A stretch of 64,000 bases of DNA from Corynebacterium canis (GCF_030408595.1 NZ_CP047080.1:2073685-2137684); one strand, 5' to 3'. Shown: positions 1 through 10,073, numbered from the stretch's first letter. Translations and numbers: made by a program. The notes: generated from the sequence alone by a model not told the origin.

Positions 1-370
1 CGCGATCGCCGTAACGTTCGATGGCGCTTCGGCACCATTCCGGATGCTCCAATGCCGCGGTGCCGATATTGACGCGCCGCGCCCCCGTAGCAAGCGCACG
101 TTCCAGCGAAGCATCGTCGCGGATACCCCCGGTGAGCTCGACGTGAATATCCAACCGGCCCACAACTTCGGCCATAAGTTCGTGATTCGAACCGCGGTTA
201 AAGGCGGCGTCAAGATCCACGAAATGCAGCCATTGCGCGCCCTGGTCCTGCCAATTCAGCGCGGCCTCCAGCGGCGTTCCGTACACAGTTTCGCTGCCTG
301 CCTCGCCCTGATGGAGGCGCACCGCCTGACCATCAACGACATCAACGGCTGGGAGAAGTGTGAGACTCAT
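1..370 (-). CDS. hisA: Phosphoribosyl-formimino imidazole carboxamide isomerase HisA (3' part outside window)
   Basis: HisA isomerises ProFAR to PRFAR, the fourth step of histidine synthesis, in the cytoplasm. The first 123 residues are visible and the C-terminus lies beyond the window edge. The start reads [14 protein letters not shown], with the first catalytic Asp at about residue 10 in the PAVDVV strand. VDLDAAF (about 51-57) and ELTGGIRDD (about 78-86) are the usual phosphate and substrate strands of this TIM barrel. It follows hisH by 18 bases on the same strand, so it is in the his operon. The ATG at 370 gives the canonical N-terminus. A PriA-type dual function is unlikely in corynebacteria, which normally carry a separate TrpF activity, but that is family knowledge and is not shown here. 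Confidence 0.93.
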   Translation of the reverse strand, partial: MSLTLLPAVDVVDGQAVRLHQGEAGSETVYGTPLEAALNWQDQGAQWLHFVDLDAAFNRGSNHELMAEVVGRLDIHVELTGGIRDDASLERALATGARRVNIGTAALEHPEWCRSAIERYGDR

Positions 371-388
371 GGCCTTAAAGTGTAGTCG

Positions 389-1021
389 CTAAAAGCTTGC
401 CAACCAGTTCCGCAGCAGCTTTTGCCCCGTTTCGGAGGATTTTTCCGGGTGAAATTGCGTAGCCCACAACGGACCATTTTCCACGGCCGCCACGAAATCA
501 CACCCGTGCGTCGCCCACGTCACCAGTGGCGGGGTGGTCAGCCCATCCTCCGCAAACTCCCACGTGCGCACCCCATACGAATGCACGAAATAGAAACGCT
601 CCGTCGGCGCGATCCCCGCAAACATTTGCGAACCTTGTGGGGCGCGCACGGTGTTCCAGCCCATGTGCGGCAATACCGCGGCGTCGAGACGCGTGACGAC
701 GCCCGGCCACTCGCCGCAGCCAGCCGCGTCAACGCCGTGCTCCACTCCATGCTCGAATAGAATCTGCATTCCCACGCAAATCCCCAATACCGGGCGACCG
801 CCCGCGAGCCGCTCCCCGATCATGCGGGCACCCTGCACTCGGTGCAAGCCCTCCATGCACGCCGCAAAAGCCCCCACGCCTGGGACCAGTAAACCATCTG
901 CGGCGAGAACCTCTTTGGGATCGTGCGTCACCTTCACCCGAGCGCCCGCTTGTGCTACCGCGCGTGCGGCAGATCGAATATTTCCGGAACCGTAATCAAG
1001 CACGGCGACAGTCGTTGACAT
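389..1021 (-). CDS. hisH: Imidazole glycerol phosphate synthase, glutamine amidotransferase subunit HisH
   Basis: HisH hydrolyses glutamine and channels ammonia to HisF, which makes imidazole glycerol phosphate and AICAR. The 210-residue length is normal. The class I amidotransferase triad is visible: the nucleophile Cys82 in GICVGMQ, and His191 and Glu193 in the QFHPEKS motif near the C-terminus. The N-terminus [10 protein letters not shown] is typical of the family. It is the first gene after a 411 bp gap holding a dispersed repeat. No ribosome-binding site is obvious, but a TACACT hexamer (1029-1034) sits 7 bases before the ATG, so hisHA may start as a leaderless mRNA in addition to read-through from hisB. 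Confidence 0.97.
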   Translation of the reverse strand: MSTTVAVLDYGSGNIRSAARAVAQAGARVKVTHDPKEVLAADGLLVPGVGAFAACMEGLHRVQGARMIGERLAGGRPVLGICVGMQILFEHGVEHGVDAAGCGEWPGVVTRLDAAVLPHMGWNTVRAPQGSQMFAGIAPTERFYFVHSYGVRTWEFAEDGLTTPPLVTWATHGCDFVAAVENGPLWATQFHPEKSSETGQKLLRNWLASF

Positions 1022-1028
1022 GACTGAA

Positions 1029-1034
1029 AGTGTA
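1029..1034 (-). promoter_or_regulatory. Candidate -10 element for leaderless hisHA transcript
   Basis: TACACT on the minus strand ends 7 bases before the hisH ATG. This is the spacing expected if transcription starts at the start codon. No convincing -35 hexamer is visible. It would give hisH-hisA a promoter downstream of the repeat that separates them from hisDCB. Confidence 0.35.
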
Positions 1035-1114
1035 GCGTGCGCTTAGGTTGCATACGCCGTCGAGCCCTGGCTAGCGCTAGAGTTTGGCCCGACGGAAAAA
1101 GGTTGCGCACTTCA

Positions 1115-1256
1115 CATGAAATTTTTTACACACGAAATCGGATTTCTGTGTAATTTTCATCGCTCCGGGGCGCTCTGGAGGCCCTGCCGCGATATTTTTT
1201 ACACAGATTTCTGGATTTTGATGTAAAAAATATCGGTAGACACCGTTCAACTCCCG
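1115..1256. repeat. Two-hairpin dispersed repeat, copy 1 (inside the his operon)
   Basis: This is one of three copies in the window of an approximately 140 bp element; the others are at 41408 and 41896. It consists of an imperfect palindrome built on TTTTTTACACA / TGTGTAA, a GC-rich centre, and a second palindrome (ATATTTTTTACA pairing with TGTAAAAAATAT). It ends with the conserved tail CGGTAGACACCGTTCAAC. No reading frame stays open and conserved in all three copies, so it is unlikely to be coding. It lies between the small membrane gene and hisH, so the his mRNA would carry both hairpins. Confidence 0.85.
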
Positions 1257-1433
1257 TTTGGGGAAAGGTTGCGGGCAACGCGATGAGCTGGGATAACGGC
1301 GTTCGGAGCATTTCGGCAATGGTTTTAATAAGGGTAGCGGTTTTCAAGGCCGCAGCGGGGCTCCTGCGGCGGCACAGCAAAATGCGGGCAGGAAAGTATT
1401 GGCCGCAAAGCTATTATGTGCGGTCCGCCCAGC

Positions 1434-1601
1434 CTACCGAGCGCCCAATAACCACAGCAGCGCCGCCGCCCCGGCAAGCGCCGAAAGGATGCCAAGCAGG
1501 AACGTAAACAAACGATGTTCAGCCTGGTAGGCGGACCAAGTTCCGCCCGCCAACAGCCCGGAAATAGCAAACAGCAGGTAGATCAGCCAGGAATATTCCA
1601 C
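1434..1601 (-). CDS. Small membrane protein in the his operon
   Basis: This is a 55-residue protein too short for routine gene calling. Its GTG start directly abuts the hisB stop codon (TAG then GTG), so translation is probably coupled. Two hydrophobic segments are visible, about residues 5-20 (WLIYLLFAISGLLAGG) and 33-53 (FTFLLGILSALAGAAALLWL), separated by a short polar loop, TWSAYQAEHR. A small membrane gene is known between hisB and hisH in the C. glutamicum his operon, and this is its positional equivalent. The function is unknown. Position and composition suggest a membrane accessory role, for example in transport. Confidence 0.75.
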   Translation of the reverse strand: MEYSWLIYLLFAISGLLAGGTWSAYQAEHRLFTFLLGILSALAGAAALLWLLGAR

Positions 1602-3286
<1,685 letters not shown>

Positions 3287-4618
3287 TTAAGCCTCCAAAG
3301 TTTCGAACCGGGCGCGGATAGCCTCGCCGTGGGCGGGCAGATCCTCTGCGTCCGCAAAGGCGACCACCGTATCTGCAAGCTCCTTGAGCGCGGCTTCGTC
3401 GTAGTCGATTAGGTGCACGCTCCGGAGGAACGTGTTTGTGGAAAGCCCGGAACTGTAGCGGGCGGAACCGGAGGTAGGCAGGACATGGTTCGAGCCAGCG
3501 GAGTAATCCCCCAACGGCACCGGTGCGAACGTACCTACGAAAATGGCGCCGGCGTTCCGGATCCGCTCGGCCACCTGGCGCGGGTTCACCGTGTGAATCT
3601 CGAGGTGCTCGGCGGCATATTCATCGACAACCCGAATTCCGGCCTCCAGATCATCCACCAGAACGATCCCGGATTGCGGCCCGGTCAGCGCTTCCTTCAC
3701 ACGTTCCGCGTTGCGGGTCACCGAATATCGAGCCGCCACTTCCCTATCCACGGCTTCCGCCAATACGGGCGAATCCGTCACCAACACGCTGGCCGCCATG
3801 ACGTCATGTTCGGCCTGGCTAATCAGGTCATAAGCAATATGGATGGGGTCGGCGGAAGCGTCGGCGAGGATGGCAATTTCGGTCGGTCCAGCCTCGGCGT
3901 CGATACCCACAATGCCACGGCAAAGCCGCTTAGCAGCGGTAACGTAAATATTGCCCGGGCCGGTAATCATATCCACGGGCACCAAATTCTCGCTGTGCTC
4001 CTCGTCGCCGTACGCCAGCAAAGCCACGGCCTGCGCGCCGCCCACGGCCCAGATCTCCGTCACGCCAAGGATCGCGCATGCCGCAAGTATGGTCGGATGC
4101 GGCCAACCCCCGAAACCGGCTTGCGGCGGGGAGGCAACCACCAAGCTTTCCACGCCGGCCTCCTGCGCGGGCACGACGTTCATAATCACGCTCGACGGGT
4201 ACACCGCATTGCCGCCGGGGACGTACAAACCCACGCGCGACACGGGCAGGAACCTCTCCGTCACGGTGCCGCCGGGGGCCAGCTCGGTGGTGTGCTCCTG
4301 CGGCTTCTGCGCGGCATGAACGCGCCGCACGCGCCGGATGCTTTCCTCCAGCGCAGCACGTACGTTCGGGTCCAGCTCGGCGAGCGCTTGTTCGATTACC
4401 GCTGCGGGCACGCGAACCGAGTCGGGGCGCACACGATCAAATTGCTCCCCATATTCCAACGCTGCGGCCGCGCCACGGTCAATTACCGCCGCCACCACGG
4501 GCTGCACCACCGGCAACACGGAATCAATATCCGTCCCGCCACGCGGCAATGCGCGACGCAACTCACTGACAGACGGAATTCGACCACGCAGGTCAATAAC
4601 GCTCAACATAGACGACAT
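3287..4618 (-). CDS. hisD: Histidinol dehydrogenase HisD
   Basis: HisD carries out the last two steps, oxidising histidinol to histidine with two NAD and a zinc ion. It is 443 residues, the usual length. [14 protein letters not shown] (about residue 117), the GPGN motif and [16 protein letters not shown] region, the AGPTEIAI segment, and [15 protein letters not shown] residues ([11 protein letters not shown]) are characteristic. It is the first gene of the minus-strand operon. A GGGAG ribosome-binding site lies about 11 bases before the ATG at 4618, and the in-frame ATG three codons later is a weaker choice. Confidence 0.97.
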   Translation of the reverse strand: MSSMLSVIDLRGRIPSVSELRRALPRGGTDIDSVLPVVQPVVAAVIDRGAAAALEYGEQFDRVRPDSVRVPAAVIEQALAELDPNVRAALEESIRRVRRVHAAQKPQEHTTELAPGGTVTERFLPVSRVGLYVPGGNAVYPSSVIMNVVPAQEAGVESLVVASPPQAGFGGWPHPTILAACAILGVTEIWAVGGAQAVALLAYGDEEHSENLVPVDMITGPGNIYVTAAKRLCRGIVGIDAEAGPTEIAILADASADPIHIAYDLISQAEHDVMAASVLVTDSPVLAEAVDREVAARYSVTRNAERVKEALTGPQSGIVLVDDLEAGIRVVDEYAAEHLEIHTVNPRQVAERIRNAGAIFVGTFAPVPLGDYSAGSNHVLPTSGSARYSSGLSTNTFLRSVHLIDYDEAALKELADTVVAFADAEDLPAHGEAIRARFETLEA

Positions 4619-4704
4619 GGGCTTTTAGCTCCCTTAAGGATCACAATCATGCGGGTTCACCAGATTCCTCATTGTATGCACGAGGGAGCACCGCGAGGGC
4701 AGTG

Positions 4705-4723
4705 AGGTCCACTACACGGACCT
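4705..4723 (-). promoter_or_regulatory. Hairpin in the hisD leader
   Basis: AGGTCC and GGACCT form a 6 bp perfect stem with a 7-base loop about 90 bases before hisD. Leader-mediated control of hisD is known in C. glutamicum, so this may be part of such a structure. No T-box consensus (TGGNACCGCG) is visible here, so no riboswitch class is assigned. Confidence 0.35.
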
Positions 4724-4920
4724 AACACACGTGCGAAAACCGCCGAGGTCTCCGAAACTCCGTGCGCTTTACGTGCGCCGCAGCCACCGTCAGCGTTGGC
4801 TGGTTGCTCGCCCGCCGCCTAAGCCCAACACAATCCGCAAAACCAAAAACGCACAACGATGAAGGCGACATATTTTTGCGCGCAACAGCATCGGTGCCCG
4901 CACGGTTGCTAGAACTCTCA

Positions 4921-4926
4921 TAGAAT
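4921..4926 (+). promoter_or_regulatory. Candidate -10 element, leaderless start of YbjN-like gene
   Basis: TAGAAT lies 6 bases upstream of the ATG at 4933 and no ribosome-binding site is present. This spacing predicts an mRNA that begins at the start codon. No clear -35 element was found. Confidence 0.45.
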
Positions 4927-4932
4927 AGCCGC

Positions 4933-5940
4933 ATGAAAATTCCGACGCTGTTCGACGTCACCCTTGTCGGCAGGTTTAACCAGTTGGACCCAATCATCGG
5001 CAAAGACTACGTTATTTTCGTCTGGGAGGACTTCTTTAGCGTTCTCTATTTCGCCTCCGAATTCGTCGACCACCTCGTGGTGCGTTCCGTTATGTACCGC
5101 CCGCTCGAAGACCAACACCGATTCGAACTCGCGCAAGAAGTCTCAAGGTGGAACACCAAAAACTACGACCCCACCGCGACAATCACCACCAACGACGGCT
5201 TTTCCTCCAATATCGAATTTCGAACCTCCTTGCCAATCGCGACCGGCGTTACCAAGCACCAACTCACCGCCGCCATCGCGCAGGCTTGCGACGCCGCCCA
5301 CAGCGCGGCCGACTTCTTCCTCAAACGTTTCCCCGAACTCGGCCGGATCTGCACGCTCAGCGAACGAATCGCCCGCGCGCAACAACGCGCAACCATACTG
5401 ACCGCACATTCCGACCCCACCCCGGAACGCCCGGCTCGCCTGATCGAAGAAGCGCGGCTTATGGAACACCTCATGAGCACCGAAGACGAAATCCTCGAAG
5501 GCATTTCCCTAGTAACGCAGGTGCGAATCAAACATATGTTGGCGGGGCTCGGGCCGTCCAGCTTGTCGCTCCGCGCCGAGGGAAACAGCGTCATGGTGAG
5601 CCTGTGCAATGTGCTGTTCAATATTTCGGTGACGGCGGGCCCCGCATTGATCCTGCGCGGGCACTGGATTTCAAAGTCGGATCCGAACAAGGATTTCATG
5701 CGCGTATTTACGCTTTGCAATGATTGGAACCGCGGCGCGCATTCCACCGACGCGTATTGCAGCACCAAACACCGCGAATTCATTGTGGTCAATGTCGAAT
5801 ACACGATCCCCATGACGCGCGGCCTTTCGGATGCCCAATTGGCGCAGGCACTCCGAGTCGGAATTTCGAACATTTTATCGTGCGTGGACAAGCTCAGCAC
5901 TACCGCCGACGGCACCAGCGTGGTCCACTGGGCAGAGTAA
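4933..5940 (+). CDS. YbjN-like domain protein, tandem copy 1
   Basis: A cytoplasmic protein of 335 residues with no signal peptide or membrane segment. The N-terminal half (about 1-140) and C-terminal half (about 190-330) each look like the alpha/beta YbjN / secretion-chaperone-like fold. Conserved features include FFSVLYFASEFVDHLVVRS near residue 35 and the C-terminal helix LRVGISNILSCVDKLS. It is followed 24 bases later by a paralogue with the same layout. YbjN family proteins are stress-linked in enterobacteria, but no function is established here. Identification rests on reading the sequence and not on a profile search. Confidence 0.7.
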   Translation: MKIPTLFDVTLVGRFNQLDPIIGKDYVIFVWEDFFSVLYFASEFVDHLVVRSVMYRPLEDQHRFELAQEVSRWNTKNYDPTATITTNDGFSSNIEFRTSLPIATGVTKHQLTAAIAQACDAAHSAADFFLKRFPELGRICTLSERIARAQQRATILTAHSDPTPERPARLIEEARLMEHLMSTEDEILEGISLVTQVRIKHMLAGLGPSSLSLRAEGNSVMVSLCNVLFNISVTAGPALILRGHWISKSDPNKDFMRVFTLCNDWNRGAHSTDAYCSTKHREFIVVNVEYTIPMTRGLSDAQLAQALRVGISNILSCVDKLSTTADGTSVVHWAE

Positions 5941-5964
5941 CCGAACCAAATTTAAGGCAGCAAC

Positions 5965-6987
5965 GTGCACATTCCTTCGCTTGACGACGTCGCGGCATTC
6001 CTCCGTGGCATCGACGAATTACCGGACGTAGCAGACGACCATATTGTGGTGTCTAGCCAGGACTTTTGCAGCGTCATCTATTTCGCCTCCGAGACCGTGG
6101 ACCACCTGATTGTGCGTTCGTTCCTCCGCAATCGGCTGGAACCACAGGAGATTGAGGTGGCTGCGGAGGCCGTTACTTGGTCCAATAGCGAATTCGTCGG
6201 GCTCACCACCTTGCTGGAGCCCGCCAAGGATTCTTCCATTGCGGTACATTTTCGAATCTCATTGCCGATCCGGGCCGGGTTGACCACGCACCAATTGCAT
6301 TCATTTCTGGAGCAAGCGTTTACGGAAACGCGGTCCGCGGCGGATCATTTTATGATTCAATTTCCAAGCCTTGGACGTCCGGTAAAAAGTGCGGACCAGC
6401 AACTAGAACAGGATCGCGAATACGCTCGAAACATTGCCGGCAAAAGCCTGATCACGGCGCACACCCCTACAACGTGGGCGGACGAATCGCGGCGGCTGGA
6501 GGAACTACTGGTCATTGATCCCGAGCTCTCGGCGGTAACCCCCAAACGCATCGAACACATACTCAAACGGTGGGGTCCTCGGAATCTCGAATACCAGATT
6601 CATGGAAGCTCCCTGCTTACGCAGCTGGGCGGGATCCGGCTGAGTTTCGTGATCACCGCCATAGCTCCGAATACGGATCCGCACTCCTTTGCACTGGTCG
6701 TTGAGGCGGATTGGGAGCCCGACCTCGTCCCGATCGGAGATTCCGTGCGCATGTTTCAGATATGCAACGAGTGGAACGAGTCTTCCGTGTCGGTAAAAGC
6801 GGCCTGTCACACCAACGGCACGGAGGCAATTCGGGTGAGCGTGACCAATACCATATTGATCCGCCACGGGCTGGGGGAAGCGCAACTTATTGGTGCGGTG
6901 CGCGTTGCTATTCACAATGTGCTCACGGCCGTCGATAGTTTAAGCATCGAAGCGACGGGGAACAGCATGGTGCATTGGCCGTTGTAA
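5965..6987 (+). CDS. YbjN-like domain protein, tandem copy 2
   Basis: A 340-residue paralogue of the preceding gene, starting at a GTG (5965) with AAGGCA just upstream. Shared landmarks are FCSVIYFASETVDHLIVRS (copy 1: FFSVLYFASEFVDHLVVRS), FRISLPIRAGLTTHQLHSF (copy 1: FRTSLPIATGVTKHQLTAA), RMFQICNEWN (copy 1: RVFTLCNDWN), and the ends VHWPL / VHWAE. It therefore arose by tandem duplication and has since diverged clearly. It is probably cotranscribed with copy 1. The function is unknown. Confidence 0.7.
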   Translation: MHIPSLDDVAAFLRGIDELPDVADDHIVVSSQDFCSVIYFASETVDHLIVRSFLRNRLEPQEIEVAAEAVTWSNSEFVGLTTLLEPAKDSSIAVHFRISLPIRAGLTTHQLHSFLEQAFTETRSAADHFMIQFPSLGRPVKSADQQLEQDREYARNIAGKSLITAHTPTTWADESRRLEELLVIDPELSAVTPKRIEHILKRWGPRNLEYQIHGSSLLTQLGGIRLSFVITAIAPNTDPHSFALVVEADWEPDLVPIGDSVRMFQICNEWNESSVSVKAACHTNGTEAIRVSVTNTILIRHGLGEAQLIGAVRVAIHNVLTAVDSLSIEATGNSMVHWPL

Positions 6988-7031
6988 GGGAAACACACGT
7001 GCCACAATCGCAGCGAACCGGGTACGCTCGG

Positions 7032-7376
7032 TTAGCTTTCGGTAACCATGGCGGACCAATACGCCAAAGCGGCCATCACGGGGCCCAGAGCCAGGGCCGC
7101 AGCGCCGGGGTAATGTGCCAGCCCCACCACGAGCGAACTAGCCGCAGAGGCGGCGCACAGGAGTGCGAATACTATGCCGCGGGGGCCGATGCCCAGCCGG
7201 CGGGCGCTGATCGCTCCGACCGCCAAGCCCAGAACCATATTCGAAAACACGATCAAGGCGTACAAGGCGAATTCGGGGCTGCGCCCAAGCGGCGGCAACA
7301 CGTGCGTGATGGCACCAATGGCAAACGCGCACGCATTGACGGCAAGAAGCATAATGGCTGCAGATTTAAGATTCAT
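7032..7376 (-). CDS. Small integral membrane protein downstream of bsaP
   Basis: A 114-residue protein with four hydrophobic stretches (about residues 5-22, 35-52, 62-80 and 85-108). The ATG at 7376 overlaps the bsaP stop as ATGA, which selects this start over an upstream in-frame one. Mycobacterium tuberculosis has a membrane protein gene in the same place, after bioB and its small partner (Rv1589-Rv1590-Rv1591), so the order is conserved. The function is not known. A link to biotin metabolism is inferred only from position. Confidence 0.75.
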   Translation of the reverse strand: MNLKSAAIMLLAVNACAFAIGAITHVLPPLGRSPEFALYALIVFSNMVLGLAVGAISARRLGIGPRGIVFALLCAASAASSLVVGLAHYPGAAALALGPVMAALAYWSAMVTES

Positions 7377-7621
7377 CGTTGACCAAGATACGCGGAATCT
7401 ACCGATCCATGTCGAGAGCAACGCGCATCCCAGCCATCCGGGCGAATTTGCACAACCATTCGACGTCCGCAGAGCTGGCAGAAGCGGGGGGCCTCCAAAC
7501 CGGCTCGTGCGGACGGTGAGAGTTTAATCTCAACCCCATCCTCGATGCGTTGACCAGTGTTGGGGTGGTACACGGGCGCGGCGTCGGTAAGCAGCGCCAC
7601 CAAAAGGTCGTCTTTTTCCAT
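7373..7621 (-). CDS. bsaP: Biotin synthase auxiliary protein BsaP
   Basis: An 82-residue protein directly after bioB; its ATG shares one base with the bioB stop (TAATG). The C-terminal half carries [12 protein letters not shown], then [11 protein letters not shown], giving three cysteines and a histidine arranged as a metal or iron-sulphur site. Actinobacterial BsaP (Rv1590 type) is a small iron-sulphur protein needed for biotin synthase activity under air, and both sequence pattern and gene order match. The N-terminal half ([14 protein letters not shown]) is typical of the same family. It probably donates sulphide or electrons to BioB, or protects its cluster. Confidence 0.85.
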   Translation of the reverse strand: MEKDDLLVALLTDAAPVYHPNTGQRIEDGVEIKLSPSARAGLEAPRFCQLCGRRMVVQIRPDGWDARCSRHGSVDSAYLGQR

Positions 7622-8631
7622 TACACCGTTGCGTTCAGTGCCTTAATCGGCAGGCGGAGCTTACCCATCATTTCCAGATCTTGTTCCTGCGGGCGGCCCA
7701 GCGTGGTCAGATAGTTGCCCACAATAATAGCGTTGATGCCGCCGAGCAAGCCCTGCTCCGCGCCCAGATCACCGAGGGTAAGCTCGCGGCCACCGGCGAA
7801 CCGGAGGATGGTTTTAGGCAGCGCGAGGCGGAACGCACCGATGGCGCGCAGGGCGTCGGCAGTCTCCATGACCTCGTAATCGGCGAAGGGGGTGCCCGGG
7901 CGCGGATCGAGGAAGTTCATGGGCACCTCATCCGGCTCCAAGGCCGCCAAATCAGCCGCGAATTCGGCACGCTGTTCGAGGGTCTCCCCCATGCCTAGGA
8001 TGCCGCCCGAACAAACCTCCATGCCCGCTTCCTTCACCATGCGCAAGGTTTCGCGGCGGGTCTCCCACGTGTGCGTGGTCACCACGTTCGGGAAGAACGA
8101 ACGTGCGGTTTCCAGGTTGTGGTTATAGCGGTGAACGCCCGCGGCGGCGAGGCGATCCACCTGCTCCTGAGTGAGAATTCCCACAGACGCGGCGACCTGG
8201 ATATCCACCTCGGCTTGGATCGCCGCGACGGCCTTTTCCATCTGAGACAACAGGTTTTCGTCGGGGCCTTTCACCGCTGCCACGATGCAGAATTCGGTGG
8301 CGCCGGACTTTGCCGTCTGCTTCGCCGCTTCGACCAGGCCGGGGATATCGAGCCAGGCTGCGCGCACGGGGGATTCGAACAGGCCGGACTGGGAACAGAA
8401 GTGGCAGTCCTCCGGGCAGCCGCCGGTTTTCAGGGAAATAATGCCTTCTACCTCGACTTCTTCGCCGCACCACTTGAGGCGAACCTCGTGGGCGAGGGAC
8501 AGGAGTTCCGAAAGGCGGTCATCGCCAAGTTGCAGCACTTGGAGGGTTTCTTGCTGGTCAAGGCCAATGCCCTGGCCCAGTACTTTGTCGCGGGCGATCT
8601 CAAGGATGTCAGTTGCCCCGGGATGAGTCAT
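7621..8631 (-). CDS. bioB: Biotin synthase BioB
   Basis: A radical SAM enzyme that inserts sulphur into dethiobiotin, the last step of biotin synthesis. It is 336 residues from the ATG at 8631, which has an AAGGAGG site 8 bases upstream. An upstream in-frame extension to 8682 lacks such support. The CxxxCxxC cluster motif is [14 protein letters not shown] (about residues 70-83), and the barrel continues with TGATEF-type residues ([15 protein letters not shown]) and [11 protein letters not shown]. The C-terminal [19 protein letters not shown] matches the family. It heads the bioB-bsaP-membrane gene operon behind a BioQ-type operator. Confidence 0.97.
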   Translation of the reverse strand: MTHPGATDILEIARDKVLGQGIGLDQQETLQVLQLGDDRLSELLSLAHEVRLKWCGEEVEVEGIISLKTGGCPEDCHFCSQSGLFESPVRAAWLDIPGLVEAAKQTAKSGATEFCIVAAVKGPDENLLSQMEKAVAAIQAEVDIQVAASVGILTQEQVDRLAAAGVHRYNHNLETARSFFPNVVTTHTWETRRETLRMVKEAGMEVCSGGILGMGETLEQRAEFAADLAALEPDEVPMNFLDPRPGTPFADYEVMETADALRAIGAFRLALPKTILRFAGGRELTLGDLGAEQGLLGGINAIIVGNYLTTLGRPQEQDLEMMGKLRLPIKALNATV

Positions 8632-8678
8632 GTGCGCGGCCTCCTTCAAAGTGGGGGATGTGGTGGGAGCCACGCATG

Positions 8679-8708
8679 ACAATACCCCGCGGTATGAACA
8701 ACGTTCAA
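8679..8708 (-). promoter_or_regulatory. bioB promoter
   Basis: TTGAAC (8703-8708) and TATTGT (8679-8684) on the minus strand are separated by 18 bases. They lie about 50 bases upstream of the bioB start codon. The -35 hexamer is inside the TGAAC-AAC-GTTCA palindrome, so a bound repressor would block RNA polymerase. Confidence 0.6.
8695..8707. promoter_or_regulatory. BioQ operator upstream of bioB
   Basis: TGAAC-N3-GTTCA is a perfect 13 bp palindrome. The described C. glutamicum BioQ motif is TGAAC-N3-GTTAC, and mycobacterial BioQ boxes are similar. It overlaps the -35 of the predicted bioB promoter, and a BioQ-like gene lies less than 1 kb away. An outer 8 bp inverted repeat (TACCCCGC at 8683-8690, GCGGGGTA at 8712-8719) flanks it. 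Confidence 0.75.
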
Positions 8709-8729
8709 GTTGCGGGGTAAAGTGTCAGA

Positions 8730-9356
8730 TTAGTTGCACATTTTCCAGGTGCCGTCTTCCCGGAGCATGCGCATGGTAAAGGTCTCTTGCTTACCCTCCG
8801 CGGTGGAAGTCACCGTCGCGGAAGCCGTATCGCCATCCACCTTGATATCGGAGACCGAATTCACAGTCGGACGTTGGTGCGGGGGGATCTCCGCGTCCGG
8901 AATCTGGTTCAGGTCCTGGGGGCCCAGACCACCCTGCGCCTCAAGCGCCCGGCGACAGGTGTTATCGATCATATAGCCGAAGAACTGGCGGGTCGTCGTC
9001 GGGTTCGCCATCCCGTTCACCATCGCCTGGATAGCCGCAGCATCCTCGGGGCTGGCGGGAGAACCGCCTTCGATCGGAGCGTGTTGCGGAATCTCCACAT
9101 TTGCCGGTGGGGCATCCTCAGATTTTTCTTCCGGCTTCGGCTCCTCGCTCGACGAATTCGAAGACTCCTCCGATGAGGTTTCGGACTTAGCTTCGGACGA
9201 TGAAGACTTCGCAGCGGCCGAGGCTTTTGAGCTCGACGTAGAGGTACTGGGGTTTTCTTCGCCGCCAAACAAGCCACATCCCGTAAGCGCTAGCGGAAGA
9301 ACCAGCACCGCGGCCAATACCACCTGACGGGTTCGAGTGAAAGATTGAACGGACAA
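8730..9356 (-). CDS. Lipoprotein with Ser/Glu-rich linker
   Basis: A 208-residue secreted lipoprotein. A basic N-terminus and hydrophobic stretch lead to the lipobox LTGC, with Cys at about residue 27. A low-complexity Ser/Lys/Glu linker follows (about 35-85), then a globular C-terminal domain (about 95-208) ending KMCN, with a second Cys in DNTCRRAL that could form a disulphide with it. It uses a TTG start at 9356 preceded by AGGAG. The overall plan resembles the lipoprotein at 36403-37062. The domain could be an NTF2-like fold, but that is a guess and the function is unknown. Confidence 0.8.
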   Translation of the reverse strand: MSVQSFTRTRQVVLAAVLVLPLALTGCGLFGGEENPSTSTSSSKASAAAKSSSSEAKSETSSEESSNSSSEEPKPEEKSEDAPPANVEIPQHAPIEGGSPASPEDAAAIQAMVNGMANPTTTRQFFGYMIDNTCRRALEAQGGLGPQDLNQIPDAEIPPHQRPTVNSVSDIKVDGDTASATVTSTAEGKQETFTMRMLREDGTWKMCN

Positions 9357-9492
9357 TTGGACTCCTGACTACGGGTTTTCCGGTTCAAGTACGACTAGCC
9401 TACCAAAGACGCCTGCCGCCACAACGATGGCAACTCGGCGATTCTGACGCACTTCCCCCATAAAACTTGGGATATGACTACGATTAAAGCTT

Positions 9493-10062
9493 GTGCAGTT
9501 GACAAAAGACTCGATCATTAACGCCTCAATCGAAATCCTGGACGATTACGGACTCGCCGACATGACCATGCGGAGGGTTGCCAAGCGTTTATCGGTCGCA
9601 CCTGGAGCATTATATTGGCACATTCCGAACAAGCAAGCGCTTATCGCGGCGATTGCGAACCGGATCATTGAACCGGCTGTATATCAGAGTTCGGAGGTCC
9701 AGGGCGACAGCTGGCAAACCGCCGTGGCCACCACGTGCCGTTCGCTACGGGGCGCGATGCAGGCGCACCGGGACGGCGCTGAGGTTGTCATAGCGGCCCT
9801 CAGCAGCACCTCAGAATTACGCATCCAACTCGAGCAGCTGATCGAGCAAGCGTTAGGTGACGCACCGCTGAGCGAAAAGGACCGTAACGACGGCTCGCTA
9901 GCCTTACTGTATTTTGTTACCGGCGCCACCTTAAGTGAGCAGACCGCAACGCAATTGGCAGAGGCTACGGGCACCGCGGTGGATGCCCCTGCGGACCGAG
10001 CGCGGGTATTTAATTGCGGGATCGATCTCATCCTGGCGGGACTTGAAGCGAAAGGCAGATAA
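9493..10062 (+). CDS. bioQ: TetR-family regulator, BioQ-like repressor of biotin genes
   Basis: A 189-residue TetR-type DNA-binding protein. The helix-turn-helix is near residues 20-50 (MTMRRVAKRLSVAPGALYWHIPNKQALI), and a ligand-binding domain of the TetR C1 type follows. The call as BioQ rests on position: in C. glutamicum the bioQ gene lies next to glgX, as here (11 bases apart), and a BioQ-type operator controls bioB in this window. BioQ represses biotin synthesis and uptake genes when biotin is sufficient. The start is a GTG with no ribosome-binding site. TACGAT lies about 8 bases upstream, suggesting a leaderless mRNA. Confidence 0.75.
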   Translation: MQLTKDSIINASIEILDDYGLADMTMRRVAKRLSVAPGALYWHIPNKQALIAAIANRIIEPAVYQSSEVQGDSWQTAVATTCRSLRGAMQAHRDGAEVVIAALSSTSELRIQLEQLIEQALGDAPLSEKDRNDGSLALLYFVTGATLSEQTATQLAEATGTAVDAPADRARVFNCGIDLILAGLEAKGR

Positions 10063-10073
10063 GATATGGGACC

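Larger units (their letters stand above)
1022..1433. other. Intergenic gap in the his operon
   Basis: These 412 bases contain no supportable gene. They hold the two-hairpin repeat, a GGTTGCGGGCAAC inverted repeat just after it, and the candidate hisH -10. In Corynebacterium glutamicum a second open reading frame is known at this position of the his operon. Here it is missing and the repeat occupies the site. Confidence 0.6.
4619..4932. other. Divergent intergenic region hisD / YbjN-like gene
   Basis: These 314 bases separate the divergent hisD operon and the YbjN-like pair. They contain the hisD leader hairpin and, at 4921-4926, a TAGAAT -10-like hexamer 6 bases before the ATG at 4933. No other gene is visible. 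Confidence 0.6.

Noticed and set aside
1126..1380. Small frames through the two-hairpin repeat, with similar peptides in all three copies
   Set aside because: Similarity follows from DNA identity. The frame that is open in one copy is broken in another, and there is no consistent start or ribosome-binding site.
3413..4705. 430-residue plus-strand open frame opposite hisD
   Set aside because: It is antisense to the whole hisD gene, has no recognisable domain, and has the His/Arg/Gln-rich composition typical of shadow frames in GC-rich DNA.
4619..4760. T-box riboswitch upstream of hisD
   Set aside because: Leader control is plausible, but the TGGNACCGCG core seen before ileS is absent here. 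Only a short hairpin can be supported.
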